DNA from: Flaccisagitta enflata
Lineage: Eukaryota > Chaetognatha > Sagittoidea > Aphragmophora
DNA: 64,000 nucleotides
Assembly: GCA_965153355.1 (NCBI GenBank)
Contig: OZ231127.1
Coordinates: 45,446,001 to 45,510,000, forward strand
Direction of reading: 5' to 3'
Below the pieces are notes generated by a model. It did no database searches, was not told where the DNA came from, and saw only the letters and a program-made list of their open reading frames with translations. Each line of letters begins with the position of its first letter. Position 1 is the first letter of the stretch. The translations under genes and the position numbers were made by a program. Of this stretch, positions 43,872-61,895 are shown one piece after another.

Positions 43872-44228
43872 CTGTAAATGTCATAGTCCAGAAAGGTGAA
43901 TGTATTTCTGATTGATATTTTTCATTATTGTGCCAGTACCCAAAAACTTAAGAATAAAACTACATGAACAACAACAACAAAAACGAATGAGTATAAGCAC
44001 CCTGTTGCATCTTTGAATCATGCAGATTCACCAACAAAAACTCACTTGACACCTCTATATTGTCCCTAAAGAACATGACAAGAACTCTCTTTTTTTTTTC
44101 TTTTTTGCTCACATGAGCCCATGCATAAGAATGTGACTGTTTCTCTTTGGCTGGGTGTTTTATTCTTGTCTGCCCCTGCATATGTGCGTGATGCTGTGAT
44201 ATTGCATGTGAGTGTTTCACATTGAATT

Positions 44229-44515
<287 letters not shown>

Positions 44516-44519
44516 GCAC

Positions 44520-46620
44520 AAGAAAGTCAACAAGTAATATGATAAAATACTATTCAAATTTTCTCCTTGTTTTATGCATTGACGTATTGCATGTGATATT
44601 ATATACCGAGTTGTATCCTAAAGTATATATATGCCCCTCATTCACCCTGTTTGCATAGAATTTTATGAATGATAGTGCTTTATAGGGCTGGTCTTATGAT
44701 TCATTTTCTGTACCATAAGAGTCAATATGACAACAATTCGGTCCCATGAAAAAAAATTGACAGCAGATGTATGAATGCGCCCGCCGCCCAGACTAATTTT
44801 ATCCTGTCTATAAAATCTAAAGATGTAATTCACTAGAATTCAGGCTCGGTATGTTTCTTGAAGAAAATTGCCATTACTGTCCTGTTCCTAAATGATTATT
44901 TCAGTCATTGATTTTTCCTGATTCTGTAGCTTTCTGCTTGGCGGTTTTTTTCTCTGTAGATTTTTTTGGGGGTGACCTCTGCAAAGTATGACTGATTGAT
45001 AGATTGATTGATTTATTGATTGATTGAATGGGAAAGTAACAAACCATTGAACATTTTCTTTCTCTTAACTCCTACTGCTCCTCTTTCCCTCCTCTCCTCC
45101 TCGTCTCACTGCCATACATAATACCAAACAAATTTATGCCAGTACAACGGAAGTGTTCATTGCATTGGGGCATTTTTAAACATTAGTAGTTTTTCATTTC
45201 ACCTTCTTTTATCGTTCATAAGTCTACAGTTGATAACCTAGTTGTAGTTCAATGATGAAAAGGGCATTCTTATCATATAGTCCTGTATATCTTACCTTGC
45301 CTGGTTACTTTAAAATAAGTCCTCTTTTTTATTACCAGTGTATCCAATAGTCAGCTATCACTACATAAGTTTTTTTTCTTAACTTGAATAACGAGTAAGA
45401 ACATGTATTAGTCATTTGCATAGGACAAAGTAGTTGCTATAAATGTAGTCTTTTTTCTCTTTGATGTTCATGAATGAATGTTCAATAAACATGTTCATTT
45501 TTTTTTTATTCTTAAGAAGAAAACAGACAAAAAACAGTTCGCAAATTTATCTGTTGCACATTAAATCCTATCCTTGGTATGATTAGAGGCTTTGTAAAAT
45601 TAAATACATTTTTGTCTCGCCTGATTGATTATGATGATGTGTCATGAGTCCCTTTTCGTAAATAGTAGATAAAAAGGACTGAAAATATTCTGAATGGTTG
45701 ATTTTAGTTGTCGTGTTGAGTACGATTATTATAGGTAATCTCAGGCGATATGCGCACAATCAATTTATGACATGTTCGCCACGAGGTCGTTTCTTACGCT
45801 TTATTGTGAACGCTTGTTTATTGAACTGGAAGATGTCGAATTTTGATTTAAGTAGATGAACAGTCATGAAACATTACCGTTGATCATTGTTCTAAGCACG
45901 ACGTTGCTCCAGGTTTCTAGCCAAATGATGAACGTTTAGTAATGCATAATCATATTGATAAGTTAAAAATTTGCTTGGTAACGCCAACAAAAATAAGAGC
46001 TTCATTGGCCATCAGGAACAATGATGATCGAGTAGGTCTTCACAATATTTGGCTATCAAAGATATGAGAATACTTTTACAATTATGTGCAAAACTAGAAA
46101 TTTGTTTTTCTGCGCGTCTTAGTTCACTTGATTAAAAGTGAAGGAATTGGCTGAGCAAATTGAGACTTAAGTTACAGGTACGATTCAGGAGCATGTTTGG
46201 GTCTCTGAATCTAAGTGCCATTTTTTCACCATTCATTAAAAAAAAAAATTTAAAAAGATGCTTCATGGTGCTTTGTGAAAAAAAAAATCTGACCCCAGAT
46301 ACAAATCATAAATATTTACTGGCCCTTAACCACTGACAATCTTTTCTTAAGTACTAGAAAAATAATGTACACATTTTCTTTTAAAAAATAAACATTTACT
46401 ATTCTGTCCCGATAATTTTTCCGTACCAGAATCCGCATTTATGTGTATCGAATTGAATTTTGTCCTTTCGGATGGGATAAAAGACTTGAGTGAATAAAAA
46501 CTTTGAGCAGATCTTTGCACTAGAATTCACTTGTACTTCTTTCTTTGCCACTGAAATAATGCGTCAATGAAAGGATAGTACAAGACCCATCAAAATTTCG
46601 TCAGGATTAGACAGACAGAC
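44520..46620. other. No recognisable feature
   Basis: Two kilobases of AT-rich sequence without splice-supported exons or known repeat ends. It is the longest apparently repeat-poor stretch in the window. Confidence 0.4.
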
Positions 46621-46636
46621 AGAAAGACAAACAATT

Positions 46637-46953
46637 GGTCAGCGATACCCGTTGCCCTGCTTTGCGTGGTTGTGAATCAGAATGAAAGGAAGCAGGGAAG
46701 CGACCCTGAAGTGGACAAAGTACTGTAGAATGTAGGGGACACAAAGAAACTTATCTCATAGGCGCAATGGTCATGTGCGCTATTGGACGTGTTCGCTAGC
46801 GCTTGTGTGCTACTGCATTCATTGCCCTAGCTTTAGTCTTTCCCAGTTTGCAATTTATTTGGGGCAATCTTTTTTTTTTCTAGCGCATCAGAGAGAGAGG
46901 GGGCATTTGCGCATGTTTGTTTCCTGTCTGCGATCTCCCTCAAAACAGTACAT

Positions 46954-47045
<92 letters not shown>

Positions 47046-48358
47046 AAAGAGAAATAGCAGCCCAAAGGCAGTAAGTGGTCAGCGGTACCCGTGCCCTGCT
47101 TGAGTAGTATAAGATTTATGTTGAGGGGGAGCAGGGCAGCGGCCCCAAAGGGGACAAAGCCCACAGGGGGAATCTGTCCATCCGTCCGTCTGTCCGGCCT
47201 TTTGTCTGCCTTCCTTCTGTCCAATAAGCCCTGTTATTCAAACTCATTGAATAACATGGAGAAACGACAAAAGGCAGTATATGGATAACAGTACCTATGC
47301 CCTTCTTAGGTAGGTGTAGGTTAAGTTGAGGGGGAGCAGGCCAGGATCAGGGTCTCCATGGCCAGAATTTAATCTCAGAGACCAATTTCTTGGTCTCAGA
47401 GGCCGTGATTTAAGTCTTTGAGGCCAGGATTTCAGTCTCTGAGGCCAGGATTTAGGTGTTTGAGGTCACAGCCTAGGTCTCAGAGGCCAGAATCAGGGTC
47501 CTAGAGGTCAAGATCTGGGTCTCTATGGCTAGGATGTGGGTTTTAGAAGCCAGAATCTAGGTATCAGAAGCCAGAATTTAGGTCTAAGGGGCCAAAATGA
47601 TGCCTTGCCCTGCTTGAGTAGTACGTGATTCAGGTTGAGGGGGAGCAGGGCAGCGGCTCCAAAGGGGACAAAGTCTTGTAGAACACAGGGGGAATCTCTC
47701 CATCCGTCCTATCTGCCTTCCTTCTGTCCAGGATGCCCTGTTATTCAAACTCTCATTAAATAACATGGAAAAATGATAAAAGGCAGTATATGGACAACAG
47801 TACCCATGCCCTACTTTAGTAGTTTGTTGGTTAAATTGAGGGGGGAGTAGGCCAGGATCTGGCTCTCTGAGACCAGTTTCTTGGTCTCAGAGGCCAGGAT
47901 TTGAGTCTCTAAGGCCAGGATTAGGGTCTTTGAGGCTAAGATTTGGGTCTTTAAGGCCAGAACCTGGGTCTCGGAGGCCAGAATCAGGGTCCCAGAGGTA
48001 AAGATCTGGGTCTCTAAAACTAGGATGTGGGTAATAGAAGCCAGAATCTGGGTATCAGAAGCCAGAATCTAGGTCTAAGGGACCATAATGATGGAACTCA
48101 GACCATAATTCAGGTTTTCTAGCCAGATTTAGGTCATTTTGCATGGATTTAGACCATTTGCTTGGATTTGGGCCATACAATTTGGAATAGGGCCCCAAAG
48201 GAGATGAAGCCCTGAGTTTGGGGTGGGGGGGATGTAAGGACGGACATATGAATGGACGTATGAATGGACGTATGGACTGACAGATGGAGAGACAGATTCA
48301 ATTCCCCGTGTTCTACAGGACTTTGTCCCCTTTGAGGCCGCCGCCCAAAAAGCAGTCG
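46637..48358 (+). mobile_element. Cluster of F2 elements, partly tandem
   Basis: A left-end fragment at about 46637-46740 (TTGGTCAGCGATACCCGTTG) precedes a (GA)n tract (about 46959-47040). A second left end is at 47055-47235 (AGCAGCCCAAAGGCAGTAAG...GGGCAGCGGCCCCAAAGGGG). Two arrays of about 20-nt GCCAGGATTTGGGTCTCTGA units follow (47340-47595 and 47850-48110), with another GGGCAGCGGCTCC left arm near 47648 between them. The right repeat CCCGTGTTCTACAGGACTTT ends GCCGCCGCCCAAAAAG at about 48357. F1 remnants follow to about 48522. Confidence 0.65.
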
Positions 48359-48987
48359 CATGTGACGTTGGTCCAATGACTTTGTTTTAAAACTAGAGTT
48401 TTTAGAGGTTTAAAGGTCACACTTTCCTTTTCTGGTGTTTTATGCGTTTTCTATGGTAGGCCTACTTTATCACTGCCCCTGCCCACCCGCACGCGACTTG
48501 AGTAGCCGCGTATTCGGCCTAGATTCCTTTTTGACAAGTGGGACAATATGATAACTTTTGCGCATGGCTTAACTTAAGATTGGTTTCCACACAGATTGAA
48601 ATTGCATATTTGGACAAAAGGGTAGTTGTCACCAAAATTGAAACAGAAGATCAGTTACATATCAAAAAATTCTCAAATAAGTAGAAAAATGTCAAAAGAA
48701 ATAGCTTCCACAACATGTTTACCTAATATCTTGAATCTAATATTCAATCTAATTCTTTATCCAAAATTACGGTGCTTTCACGCTCATGGTAGAAATCATG
48801 ATAATACTGGTTTATCTATAAAAAAAACAAACCTACTATCACAATTTTTTCTTTGCGCGTGAAAGCACTGGTGGTTTCTTAGCAATGTTAACCTCGGGCG
48901 ATTTGTTGAATTTTGGTTGCACAGGTAACAATCGTTAGCTGCTTTTGGTAAGCAGTTTGCTTTGGAGTTAGATTGTTTTTCAGATTA

Positions 48988-49096
48988 TGTTTTATGGAAA
49001 ACTAGGAGTGTTGCGCGTATTAATTAGTCAGTCGGTGAGGGTTAACAAGGCCCTCATGCATTTATTTCCGTTTGGGTATAGCGAGGGATATTGTTC
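48988..49096. repeat. Short dispersed repeat (family J)
   Basis: GGAAAACTAGGAGTGTTGCG, CGTATTAATTAGTCAGTCGG, TGAGGGTTAACAAGGCCCTC and TTTATTTCCGTTTGGGTATAG. The same segments occur at 16411-16500, 22690-22762 and 40362-40412, partly inverted. Confidence 0.5.
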
Positions 49097-49161
49097 CACT
49101 TGACGTTCTAACAAAATGACGATGAAAGTGGCAACAAATGATGGCGTAAAAATGAGATATT

Positions 49162-49171
49162 TTTATTTATT
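49162..49171 (-). promoter_or_regulatory. Overlapping poly(A) signals AATAAATAAA of the GM2-activator-like gene
   Basis: Two overlapping AATAAA hexamers on the minus strand about 60 nt downstream of the stop codon (49228-49230). Confidence 0.7.
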
Positions 49172-49227
49172 ACTATTATCATGTCAATGAAGACTCAATA
49201 CATGGAAGTGAGATAAAGAACTGGCAA

Positions 49228-53787
<4,560 letters not shown>

Positions 53788-53882
53788 TTTTCTAGATTAA
53801 CAGTATTTTTTTCTCGCACAGAAAAAAAAAATCGTAATTCCCGAAACCGCAAATTGTGAAAATGAAGGTAAAAGAGTTGGGA

Positions 53883-53889
53883 ATTTATA
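53883..53889 (-). promoter_or_regulatory. TATA box of the GM2-activator-like gene
   Basis: TATAAAT on the minus strand about 95 bp upstream of the start codon (53787-53785), consistent with a transcription start near 53855. Confidence 0.6.
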
Positions 53890-54663
53890 GGCCAGAGGAG
53901 GATATTGAGGGACTACAAAGTGATTACGTGAGATCGGAACACATGACACGGACGTGGTAAGGACCTCATCGTCCACTTCAATGCCAGTCTCAAGTTTTTG
54001 ATTTTTTTACGATTTTTGACGTTGTCGTAGATGACAAACGACCTTCACCCTAAAATCCACTATACCAGTTAGGTGTAAACAATAAAGAATTGACTTGAAA
54101 ATGGGAGGATACTCATAATGTGGGTTAGTAGAGCAAGTAGTGTGATACTAATTGCTTAGGTTTCAAGCTCATGGGGTTGATGATGGGGTAAAGAACTCCT
54201 CTCGGCCTACTCAAGCCGCTTGAGTCGAGGAAACACTTTTAGTGTAAAAGTATAACTTTCGCAACTTTCGCCAACTCAAACGGCAAAACGGCCAAGACCA
54301 AAACACCTCACAAGATTAAGGATTCCGAAGTCAATTAAGTGAACCTCCACACCGAATCGGGATCTGTTCAGTAGGTCTGTTTGATCAGTTCCATTTATTT
54401 CAGAAGAGATAATTATCCAGTGACTTGCCTCACCCCACTGTCAAGTTGATAGCCTCAACCTTTTGAATATCTAAAAAAACCTAAGCTTCGGCACACACAC
54501 AAAGTTTCACTTTGTTTGTATGACTTGTTCTCAGAATATAAGCTTTCTCGTTTTTTGATGTCTGGGCGACATCGGTCACTTAGCTGTCGGAGTCCAACGA
54601 ACACATCGACCTACCAACTAAGTAACTTAAACAGTCGCGTCATCATCTTGACATTATTAATAG

Positions 54664-54780
54664 TCGCAAAAGCGTTAGACGGTCAGCGGTACCCGTACCC
54701 TGCTTAACTTAAGTAGGTTGTGGTAGAAGTTGAGGGGGAGCAGGGCAGCGGCCCCAAAGGGGTCGATGACCTATGCTAGG
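54664..54780 (+). mobile_element. F2-D left end only
   Basis: GTCGCAAAAGCGTTAGACGG, TCAGCGGTACCCGTACCCTG, the GAGCAGGGCAGCGGCCCC arm and GTCGATGACCTATGCT; the array and right end are absent. Confidence 0.65.
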
Positions 54781-55021
54781 GTGTCTTGGGGTAGCTAGTA
54801 AATGCAACAAAGTATTAGAGCATAAAAAGGGAGCATATTTTCTGTAATATGCATGTATAAGTGAATAAAATTGATGGTCCTTTTAATCCTAAGTACAAGA
54901 AATTGCAATTAAGGGCCTATTTACTGTCAGTGACGTTGAAATCGACAAAAATGACGGAAATTCGCAACTGGTTCAAATTAAGGAGCCTCCAAAGGGAATC
55001 GCTCATACGGTTCTACAAGTA

Positions 55022-55599
55022 CAGTATGTTTATTCTCAAATGAAACGAAAGACGACGGCATAAATCCTAAACGAATCAAGATAATCAAATTCCAAAAAAA
55101 GTTCCTGAAAGAGTATGTTCTGGCAATTGTTTGTGCCAAATCTTAGCCTTAGATCTCAATTAGTTTAGCTTCAATCCGCTTTTAAAGCAAAATTGTAAAA
55201 ATCACAATATCACTTAATTTTCTTCTATTTTCAGTCCATAAAAAATTGTTTTTTGAGATTTTTAGTTAAATTGAACCAGTTAGCAAGAAAAATCTTATCT
55301 GCTATCAGAAATACCACATACATTACTTGTTGAGATGAACAATTACTATTTTTGCTGAAAAAATGGCGAAATTTGAAAATTTCATCTTTTGTCTTCAATG
55401 GGAAAAAGTAACAAATAACAATTCATGTTTTATCTTCAAATGCAGATTGGAGCTAAGCTATTTGACCCAAAAGGCTAAGATTTTGCGCAAATAAATGCCA
55501 GAACATACTCTTTCAGGAGTTTTTTTCGGAATTTGATTATCTCAATTTGTTTTGGATTTATGCCGTCATGTTTCGTTTCGTTTGAGAATAAACATACTG
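55022..55599. mobile_element. MITE with about 130-bp inverted repeats, TA duplication (family N)
   Basis: CAGTATGTTTATTCTCAAA at the left and its mirror TTTGAGAATAAACATACTG at the right, with TA outside both. Similarity extends inward through GACGGCATAAATCC, GATAATCAAATTCC and AGAGTATGTTCTGGCA. 578 bp, no transposase. Confidence 0.85.
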
Positions 55600-56449
55600 T
55601 ATTTGCTTCATAAATTTTTCTAAGATTTAGTTTTAGCATCAACTCTAAAATTCAAATAAAACTGAGGGGCCTGGTGTTGTGCCTTTCTTTGGTCAATCTT
55701 GTTTACAAATCCATGAACACAAAAACTGAATTAAGTGAAATTCGCGGTGCTTCACTTTCTCTGTGCCCACTATATTCAGAGTCAGTCTTATACCTATATT
55801 ATATGCTTTAGACTATGAAAAGGAACTTAGAGAAGGTTCTTGAACACAAGTATTGCTCTCCTTAGCAACAAAGGTGAAACATGCAAAAATAGCATCTTTT
55901 GCTACAACAAATCCTATCAAAAAGACTGCTAAATGCTCAGAGTTGGCTTTTACTTTCAAATTGATTCATAGATCTTTGAGTTGAAACGAGGCCAGATACT
56001 AAACCACAATTTTAGTCTATTTGGGTAGGTAGCAGTAATGCAAACAAGGCAGAGAAACCCACCCAACTACGTACCTATATATACAGACACACCCTGTGAC
56101 TGTGTCACTTAGCACAAATGCATGTGTAGAAATGTCAATTACGTCTACAAAGAATTGAAAGAATGGGGAAAATTAAGAAATATTATTTTTTGAACAATGG
56201 GTGAATCACCTGTCTCTCACCCTCCCCTGCCTGAAGCTTCAATTTAATTTCAATTTCAACTTGTTCATAACTTGGACTTGTTTACCTTTAGGCCTGCAGA
56301 ATCAACATTTGTTTTTAATGCCATAGCCTGAAAGGTTTGACCCAGTCTGTTTCTTCTTTTCGTGAGTTTATAAGAACCCAGATGACATTTAACTTGGTTC
56401 AACACAGAATTGAGCCATGAAAGCCTAAAGGAGAATAAGCATAGGAAAC

Positions 56450-57840
56450 CCTACTTATGTGGAGAGGGCTGATCTGCAGAAAATGGATTGATGTGGGCCC
56501 TGGGTAGGCAGATTTTAGACTTGAGAAGGTATATCTGCAGATTGGGAAGGAAGATTTGTCAAATGGGATGAACTACAAAATCTTGTACAACACACAACCT
56601 TGCATTTGTTTGACCATCTATCTAGTAATTTTTTTGTGTCCCCTTCAGCCATTTCAGGCCTATTATTAGTCCTGTAAGGCCTAAAATCTGCCCTCTCAGA
56701 CCCTTGATCAGCCCTTTGAAACCTGAAATCAACCCGAGTCCTCAAAAAAGCTTTCTCAAGCCTCAGTATTGGTCATCTTCAAAATATGGTCTTCTTTGAG
56801 GCCCTTCCAAACCTCAATATTTTCTCTCTCAGACTTTAAACAGCCCTATCAAGCCTAACACCCCTTCCATAATTAAGCGAACTGGAGAAATCATCCAAAT
56901 AGGTAGTAAAAATGCACTCAGAGTGATGAGATTTGACACAGAGAGAGCTAAAACATAGTATTTCCGCAAACCGAGGCCAAAGAGAGCATTTTCACTAGTG
57001 TGTGGCCCTGGTTGCATACCATGTCAAAAGATTGGTGGAAGATTTTGACTGATTTTGGCAAGAAATTTTTTTATGACAAGACCGCATAAACTTTCTCATT
57101 CTTTTCCATATGAGTGGGGAGAAAACTGCCCTTCCCAAGTTGTTATATAACTACTAAGCAACCCTGACGTATTGGGAATAAGGAACAGCCCCGCAAGGTG
57201 AGTGAATCCCTTGACAAAAAAGTTGGTTTCACTGGTAAAATTGGAACTTCCATTAAAAACACATCCATTAAAAACACACTAGCATGATATCATTCAAAAG
57301 GAGAGATTAGGAGCCATTGGTTGACATTTGTCGGACAATTTTCCCAAAACCCTGCTGGAAATTACATTTTTCAAAGTTACCTTTGAACTTAGACTCTTAA
57401 TAGGTAATTTAGCAAGCATTTACAGACTTGCCCTGATCCCAGTTCGCCTAATTATGGAAAGGGTGTTAGTCCCCAAATCAGTCCTCTCATGCTTCCAGTC
57501 AGCCCTCATTTACCTCTATTCGTATTAACTCCCAAAGGATTATAAGCATTTAGAGGCCTTAAAGGCCTTGTCATCCCTTTAACATTCTAAAATCTTCTTT
57601 CTCAGGCCTTAATCATTGGTCATGCCTCATCAAGTCAGCCTTGAAGCAGCGTTCTTACTATCAGACCTTCAATCAATGCCTCATACAGTGGGATAAACAA
57701 AAGTGGCCCTATGCTTTACCAGACTTTGTCCCCTTTAGGATTACTTCCCTGCTTCCTCCTACAATCACAGTCATACAGTCATATACACAGGGCAAAGGGT
57801 ATCACTAACTACATATTGTCATTGGTTAAATAGTATGAAT
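56450..57840. mobile_element. Old, decayed F2 element
   Basis: Scattered remnants: GAACTACAAAATCTTGTACAA (56571), GGCC..CTCAGAC..TCA units through 56660-57680, CCAGACTTTGTCCCCTTTAG (57719), CTTCCCTGCTTCCTCC and AGGGCAAAGGGTATCACTAA, then CTACATATTGTCATTGG. The last part matches the outer end of the C type at 27060-27118. Confidence 0.5.
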
Positions 57841-58860
57841 TGAGACCTGATAAGGCAGTTTTCAAGCTAGGGAGGGTTAGAGAGGATTTATTAGGAGCCA
57901 GGGGTGGCTGATAAGAGGGTCTGAGAGGGCTGAATGAGAATCCAAGATTACAGATTTGAGGCTTGAGAGTTGAGAGGCTCGATGTCAGTCCTGAAATTAG
58001 TCAAATGAAACTGGGATCAAGAGCTGTGAGGCAGAATTCAGTATTATTAAGGGGTTCAGATTGGGTTCTGAAAGACCAGGAGCATGGTTGTTGAGGCCAG
58101 GATACTTGAATCAAGATCCAGTCCCAGTCCCAGTCCAGTGTAAGGTTTAGGAATAAAAGAATCACGATGGTTTTTCTTATGACTGTTTTTGTCAAGATTT
58201 AGGTTGTTACAGAATTAATCTGGGCCTTGAGCTCAAGATTTTTATCATTTTAGATAGTGTTTGAACCTCTGAATTCTTGTGAAAGCAGGGCCAAAAAATG
58301 AGATGGTTTGTGAGTTCTGTAGAATCTCCAGCAAAGTGAGAGTTGGATCAGTGAACATAACTGGGTATGACACTAAAAGGCCAGAACTTCAGTCAAAACA
58401 GGCTATTATGATTAATGAGTCTTGGGAAGCCTGATGAAAAGAGGTGGATAGATAGAATGAATAGTTTTGGTACTAAATTAGTTTTGTGGATTGAGGATCT
58501 CACAACTTTCAAAGGATCTGTACTTTTTACTCACACACTGTTGTTGCACTGAAGTAATACTTATCCTTAAAAACTAAAATTTACATTTAATGACAATACT
58601 ATTTGAAAATGAAATAAGAATCTACAATATAATGATGTTTTATCTAAATTTGATTGGATTTTCAAAAGATAAAGATACACTGAAAACCGCAATTTTTGGC
58701 GATTTTGGCGATTTTTCGGCTCAGGTGATATTTCAAAAAGAGGCTCTTAATTGCAATTTCCGCCTAATTTCAAAATAATTATAGTGAATAAGTAAACTAT
58801 AAGGGTGGGTCTTAACATAGAATGGCTCCCTTTTCATGAACAGCATGGGTGATATTTCTC
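57841..58860. other. No recognisable feature; faint F2-array remnants
   Basis: GATTTGAGGCTTGAGAG-like and GGGTTCTGAAAGACCAGG-like fragments to about 58100 suggest a decayed array. The remainder is AT-rich with no exon or repeat end recognised. Confidence 0.35.
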
Positions 58861-58865
58861 ATCAT

Positions 58866-59575
58866 ACCCTACCTATGCTTTCACATATATGGGGAATTTT
58901 CTCCTCCTTCTTCTCCTTCTTCTTCACCTTCTTTGTACCCCCCTACCCCCAGCCTCGAGGCCCATATCCCAGCCTCGAGGCCCAAATCCCAGTCTTGAGG
59001 CCCAAATCCCTTGAGGCTGGAATTTGGGCCTTGGGGTTGGGATTTGAGGTTGGGATTTGGGCCTCAAGACTGGGATTTGGGCCTTGAGGCCGGGATATGG
59101 GCCTCAAGGCTGAGATATGGGCCTCGAGGCTGGAATATGGGCCTCGAGGCTGGGGAAGGGGGGTATGAAGAAGGAGAAGAAGGAGGAGAAAATTTCCCTT
59201 ACCATATTTTTTCTAAAAAGTGCCCCGGGCGCTCTTGAAATTGAAATATGAGTTTGCTTTTTGACCCTCCGATTTATATTGTAGCAGTACTGTCATTCAG
59301 TCTATCTTTTATAGGAAAGGCTACCAAAATGCTGAACTTGACTCGAAATGGAGATATTCATTGCATATATCTGTTAAAAAGTCTTTGAAAATGGCTCATT
59401 GCGTTGTATTTTTTCATCATTTCACCCAATATTTCCGACCAAATCTCTGCTGAAAAGTGTGATACTAAGAAAAAAAGAGGTGGGGGCGCTTTTTGGAGGG
59501 GGGGCGCTAAATGGAAAAAATATGGTATGTGTGAAAGCATAGGTCATCGACCCATTTGGGGTCGCTGCCCGAAAA
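58866..59575 (-). mobile_element. F2 element (type D), interrupted by a MITE
   Basis: ACCTATGCTTTCACATATAT, the pyrimidine run, CCCATATCCCAGCCTCGAGG units that invert near 59012, GAAGAAGGAGAAG, then the MITE (59202-59525). It resumes as TGTGTGAAAGCATAGGTCAT, GGGTCGCTGCCCGAAAA. The left GGGCAGCGG arm is missing. Confidence 0.7.
59202..59525. mobile_element. MITE, TA duplication (family O)
   Basis: CCATATTTTTTCTAAAAAGT...GGAAAAAATATGG with TA on both sides and inner GCCCCGGGCGC and GGGGGGGCGCTAAAT. Inserted at the TA of the F2-D motif CATATGTGTGAAAG. Sister of 19617-19950. Confidence 0.8.
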
Positions 59576-59873
59576 CGATCATTAGTCGCGACTCCACACC
59601 TTGATCTGTCGGTCTGTTCGTTACATTAATAGATTTTGTCCATAACATTTTGATATTATAACCTTTTTAGTCATTTTCAAGGACATTTTACATAGTAATT
59701 TACGGGTCATTAATAAAAATGTAGCTATTTCCTTTAGATCACCTTAGGAAAATATCTACCTTTTTTCTAATGACCTGTTATGTAATTATGAATGTGATTG
59801 TGAAACTCAGTTCTGACTGTTGCCCTTTTTGGCTTGTTTTATATTCACACATGTCTCAAATGAGTGTTTTGAC

Positions 59874-59966
59874 TAGGGATGTGGAAGCACTTCCATTTTA
59901 TAGTTCAAATACTAGTAGCTATCCCATCCACCAAAACGGAAGCGGCCAATCGCTTCCACATCCCTA
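59874..59966. mobile_element. hAT-type MITE (family L) with perfect 8-bp target duplication
   Basis: TAGGGATGTGGAAGC...GCTTCCACATCCCTA, flanked on both sides by GTTTTGAC (59866-59873 and 59967-59974). Only 93 bp, an internally shortened copy. An F1 hairpin fragment lies upstream at about 59582-59625. Confidence 0.9.
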
Positions 59967-60520
59967 GTTTTGACTGCTACGCTAGATATCGACAGAAGGT
60001 AAAAACCACAATTGCTGGAATCAGAGTTTCGCCAGATTTGTAAGTCAATCTTTTAGAATCCTTACTCAATGGTAAACCCCCCTTGCTCACGCTTCTGTGT
60101 GCCATTCCGTTGGTATTTATCTAAACTGCATGTTTAATAGATTCAATAGCGGCAAATATGTTAAATAACCCTTAATGATTTTATTTTCCAATTTATGTTG
60201 CCTTTTTTGAATAAACGATGGAAAAAATCACAGCTGGTAAATCCATTTATGATTTGCCTAAGTGCCTTTCCTAGAAAACGATATTGTGTTTTCGACACTG
60301 GAAGAAATGTTAGCAACTGCACTTTACATGAATAAGAGTGCATGATTTGATCGGAAATATGAAGAAAACATGACTTTTTGTGTATGTAATATGTTTTTGA
60401 GTGAAATCGTAACACAATGAGTTGAATTGTCTTTTTTTTTTTTTTCAATTATCAAAAACTGATTTGATCGGTTCGACAAGTCCAAGGATCTCTTTTGATT
60501 CTCTCAGTTAAAAAGAATAA

Positions 60521-60637
60521 CAAGGCCATACACTGACCCCAGTCGCGGACAGATGGGTAAGGGCGGTGAAGCAAGAAAAAGTTACGGATTGACGGACTGG
60601 CCGACACAGCAAGGTGTAGAATCGAGTGTCCGCGACT
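60521..60637 (+). mobile_element. F1 element, minimal form
   Basis: CAAGGCCATACACTGACCCC, AGTCGCGGACAGATGGGTAA, GGGCGGTGAAGC, a short GACGGACTGGCC run, GCAAGGTGTAG and hairpin ATCGAGTGTCCGCGACT, then AATAA. 117 bp, one of the shortest complete copies. Confidence 0.75.
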
Positions 60638-61242
60638 AATAACATGCGATTTCATTTCATTTGAAGTTCATTGTTAAAATCTTGATGATAATGAGTTGCA
60701 GTAGCTTTCCACCATTACTTTTCCTTTTTGCCACTCTTAGGTCCTTGTTGGGTTCGTTGGTCGCTCGCATACGCTTATTTGGGGGCAGCGGCTACAACTG
60801 GGGACTGTCATTTGTACGTCTATTTGTCAGTTTGTGCATTTCTGCCATTCTTATGAAGACCTCATTCGGTTCAGCTCATTCGGTTTTCAGACTGCAAACC
60901 ATGAACCACGAACCATTCCTCCCATGATCGAGATCATTCCTTCCAGTGAAGGCATCAAATCATCTCTTGGGCCTCAAACGCCCACGTCCGAGGCCCATAG
61001 TAAAAGTTCCAATTTCTAGGCCCAATGCCTATCCTGAATACATAGACAATTGTTTTTTATTGGGGTGTATAACCGTCGTTCTGCTGCCACGCATGCAAAA
61101 ACACTCGTAAAGGGTAACGGGAACCATTACCACAAGACGCCATCTAGGCCTTCTAAAACCAACTCATTCGATCTGATGGCACTCGCATTATTTCATAAGG
61201 CGCAAAAAAGGACATTTTCCCCTTGTCTCATTTTAAATCTTT

Positions 61243-61811
61243 TTTTGGGCAGCGGCGCAAAAGGGCCGATGTCCTGTAGGACACAGGGGTGAATTACTGA
61301 ATTTCCATCCGTCCGTCCATCCGTCTGTCTTCCCCCCCCCCAAAGCTTCTCAAGCCTCAATCCCTATTGAATAACATTGGAAATTGATATAAATAAAAAA
61401 AAATATGAAATTCCCATTGAATAACATGGCAAATTGACAGCCCTGAAAATAGAGCGGGCCGCGGGCCCGCAAATTGGCCGTCGGGCCTGCAAATTAGACA
61501 AGCTGCGGGCCCGCCGGGCCCGCAGCATTTTTGCTTGGTATCCTTGAATCATAATTTGATCCACCTTACATTCTCCAGCAATACCAAAGTTTTCTTTCAC
61601 CTGGAGATAAAAAGACTCCTGGAGACACTTCTCAGCTGCTTAATGTCAGAAGAAATTCAGCAATTGTGATGCACATTCATTTTGAATACACATTTGATTG
61701 TTTACAAAAATGAATTAATTAATATGAAAAAATTAAATGAAATGGTTTTGTTCAGGATTCGAAAATTTAAAATGTTCTGCTTTACCCAATGGACACAGCC
61801 ATTCATAATTT

Positions 61812-61895
<84 letters not shown>

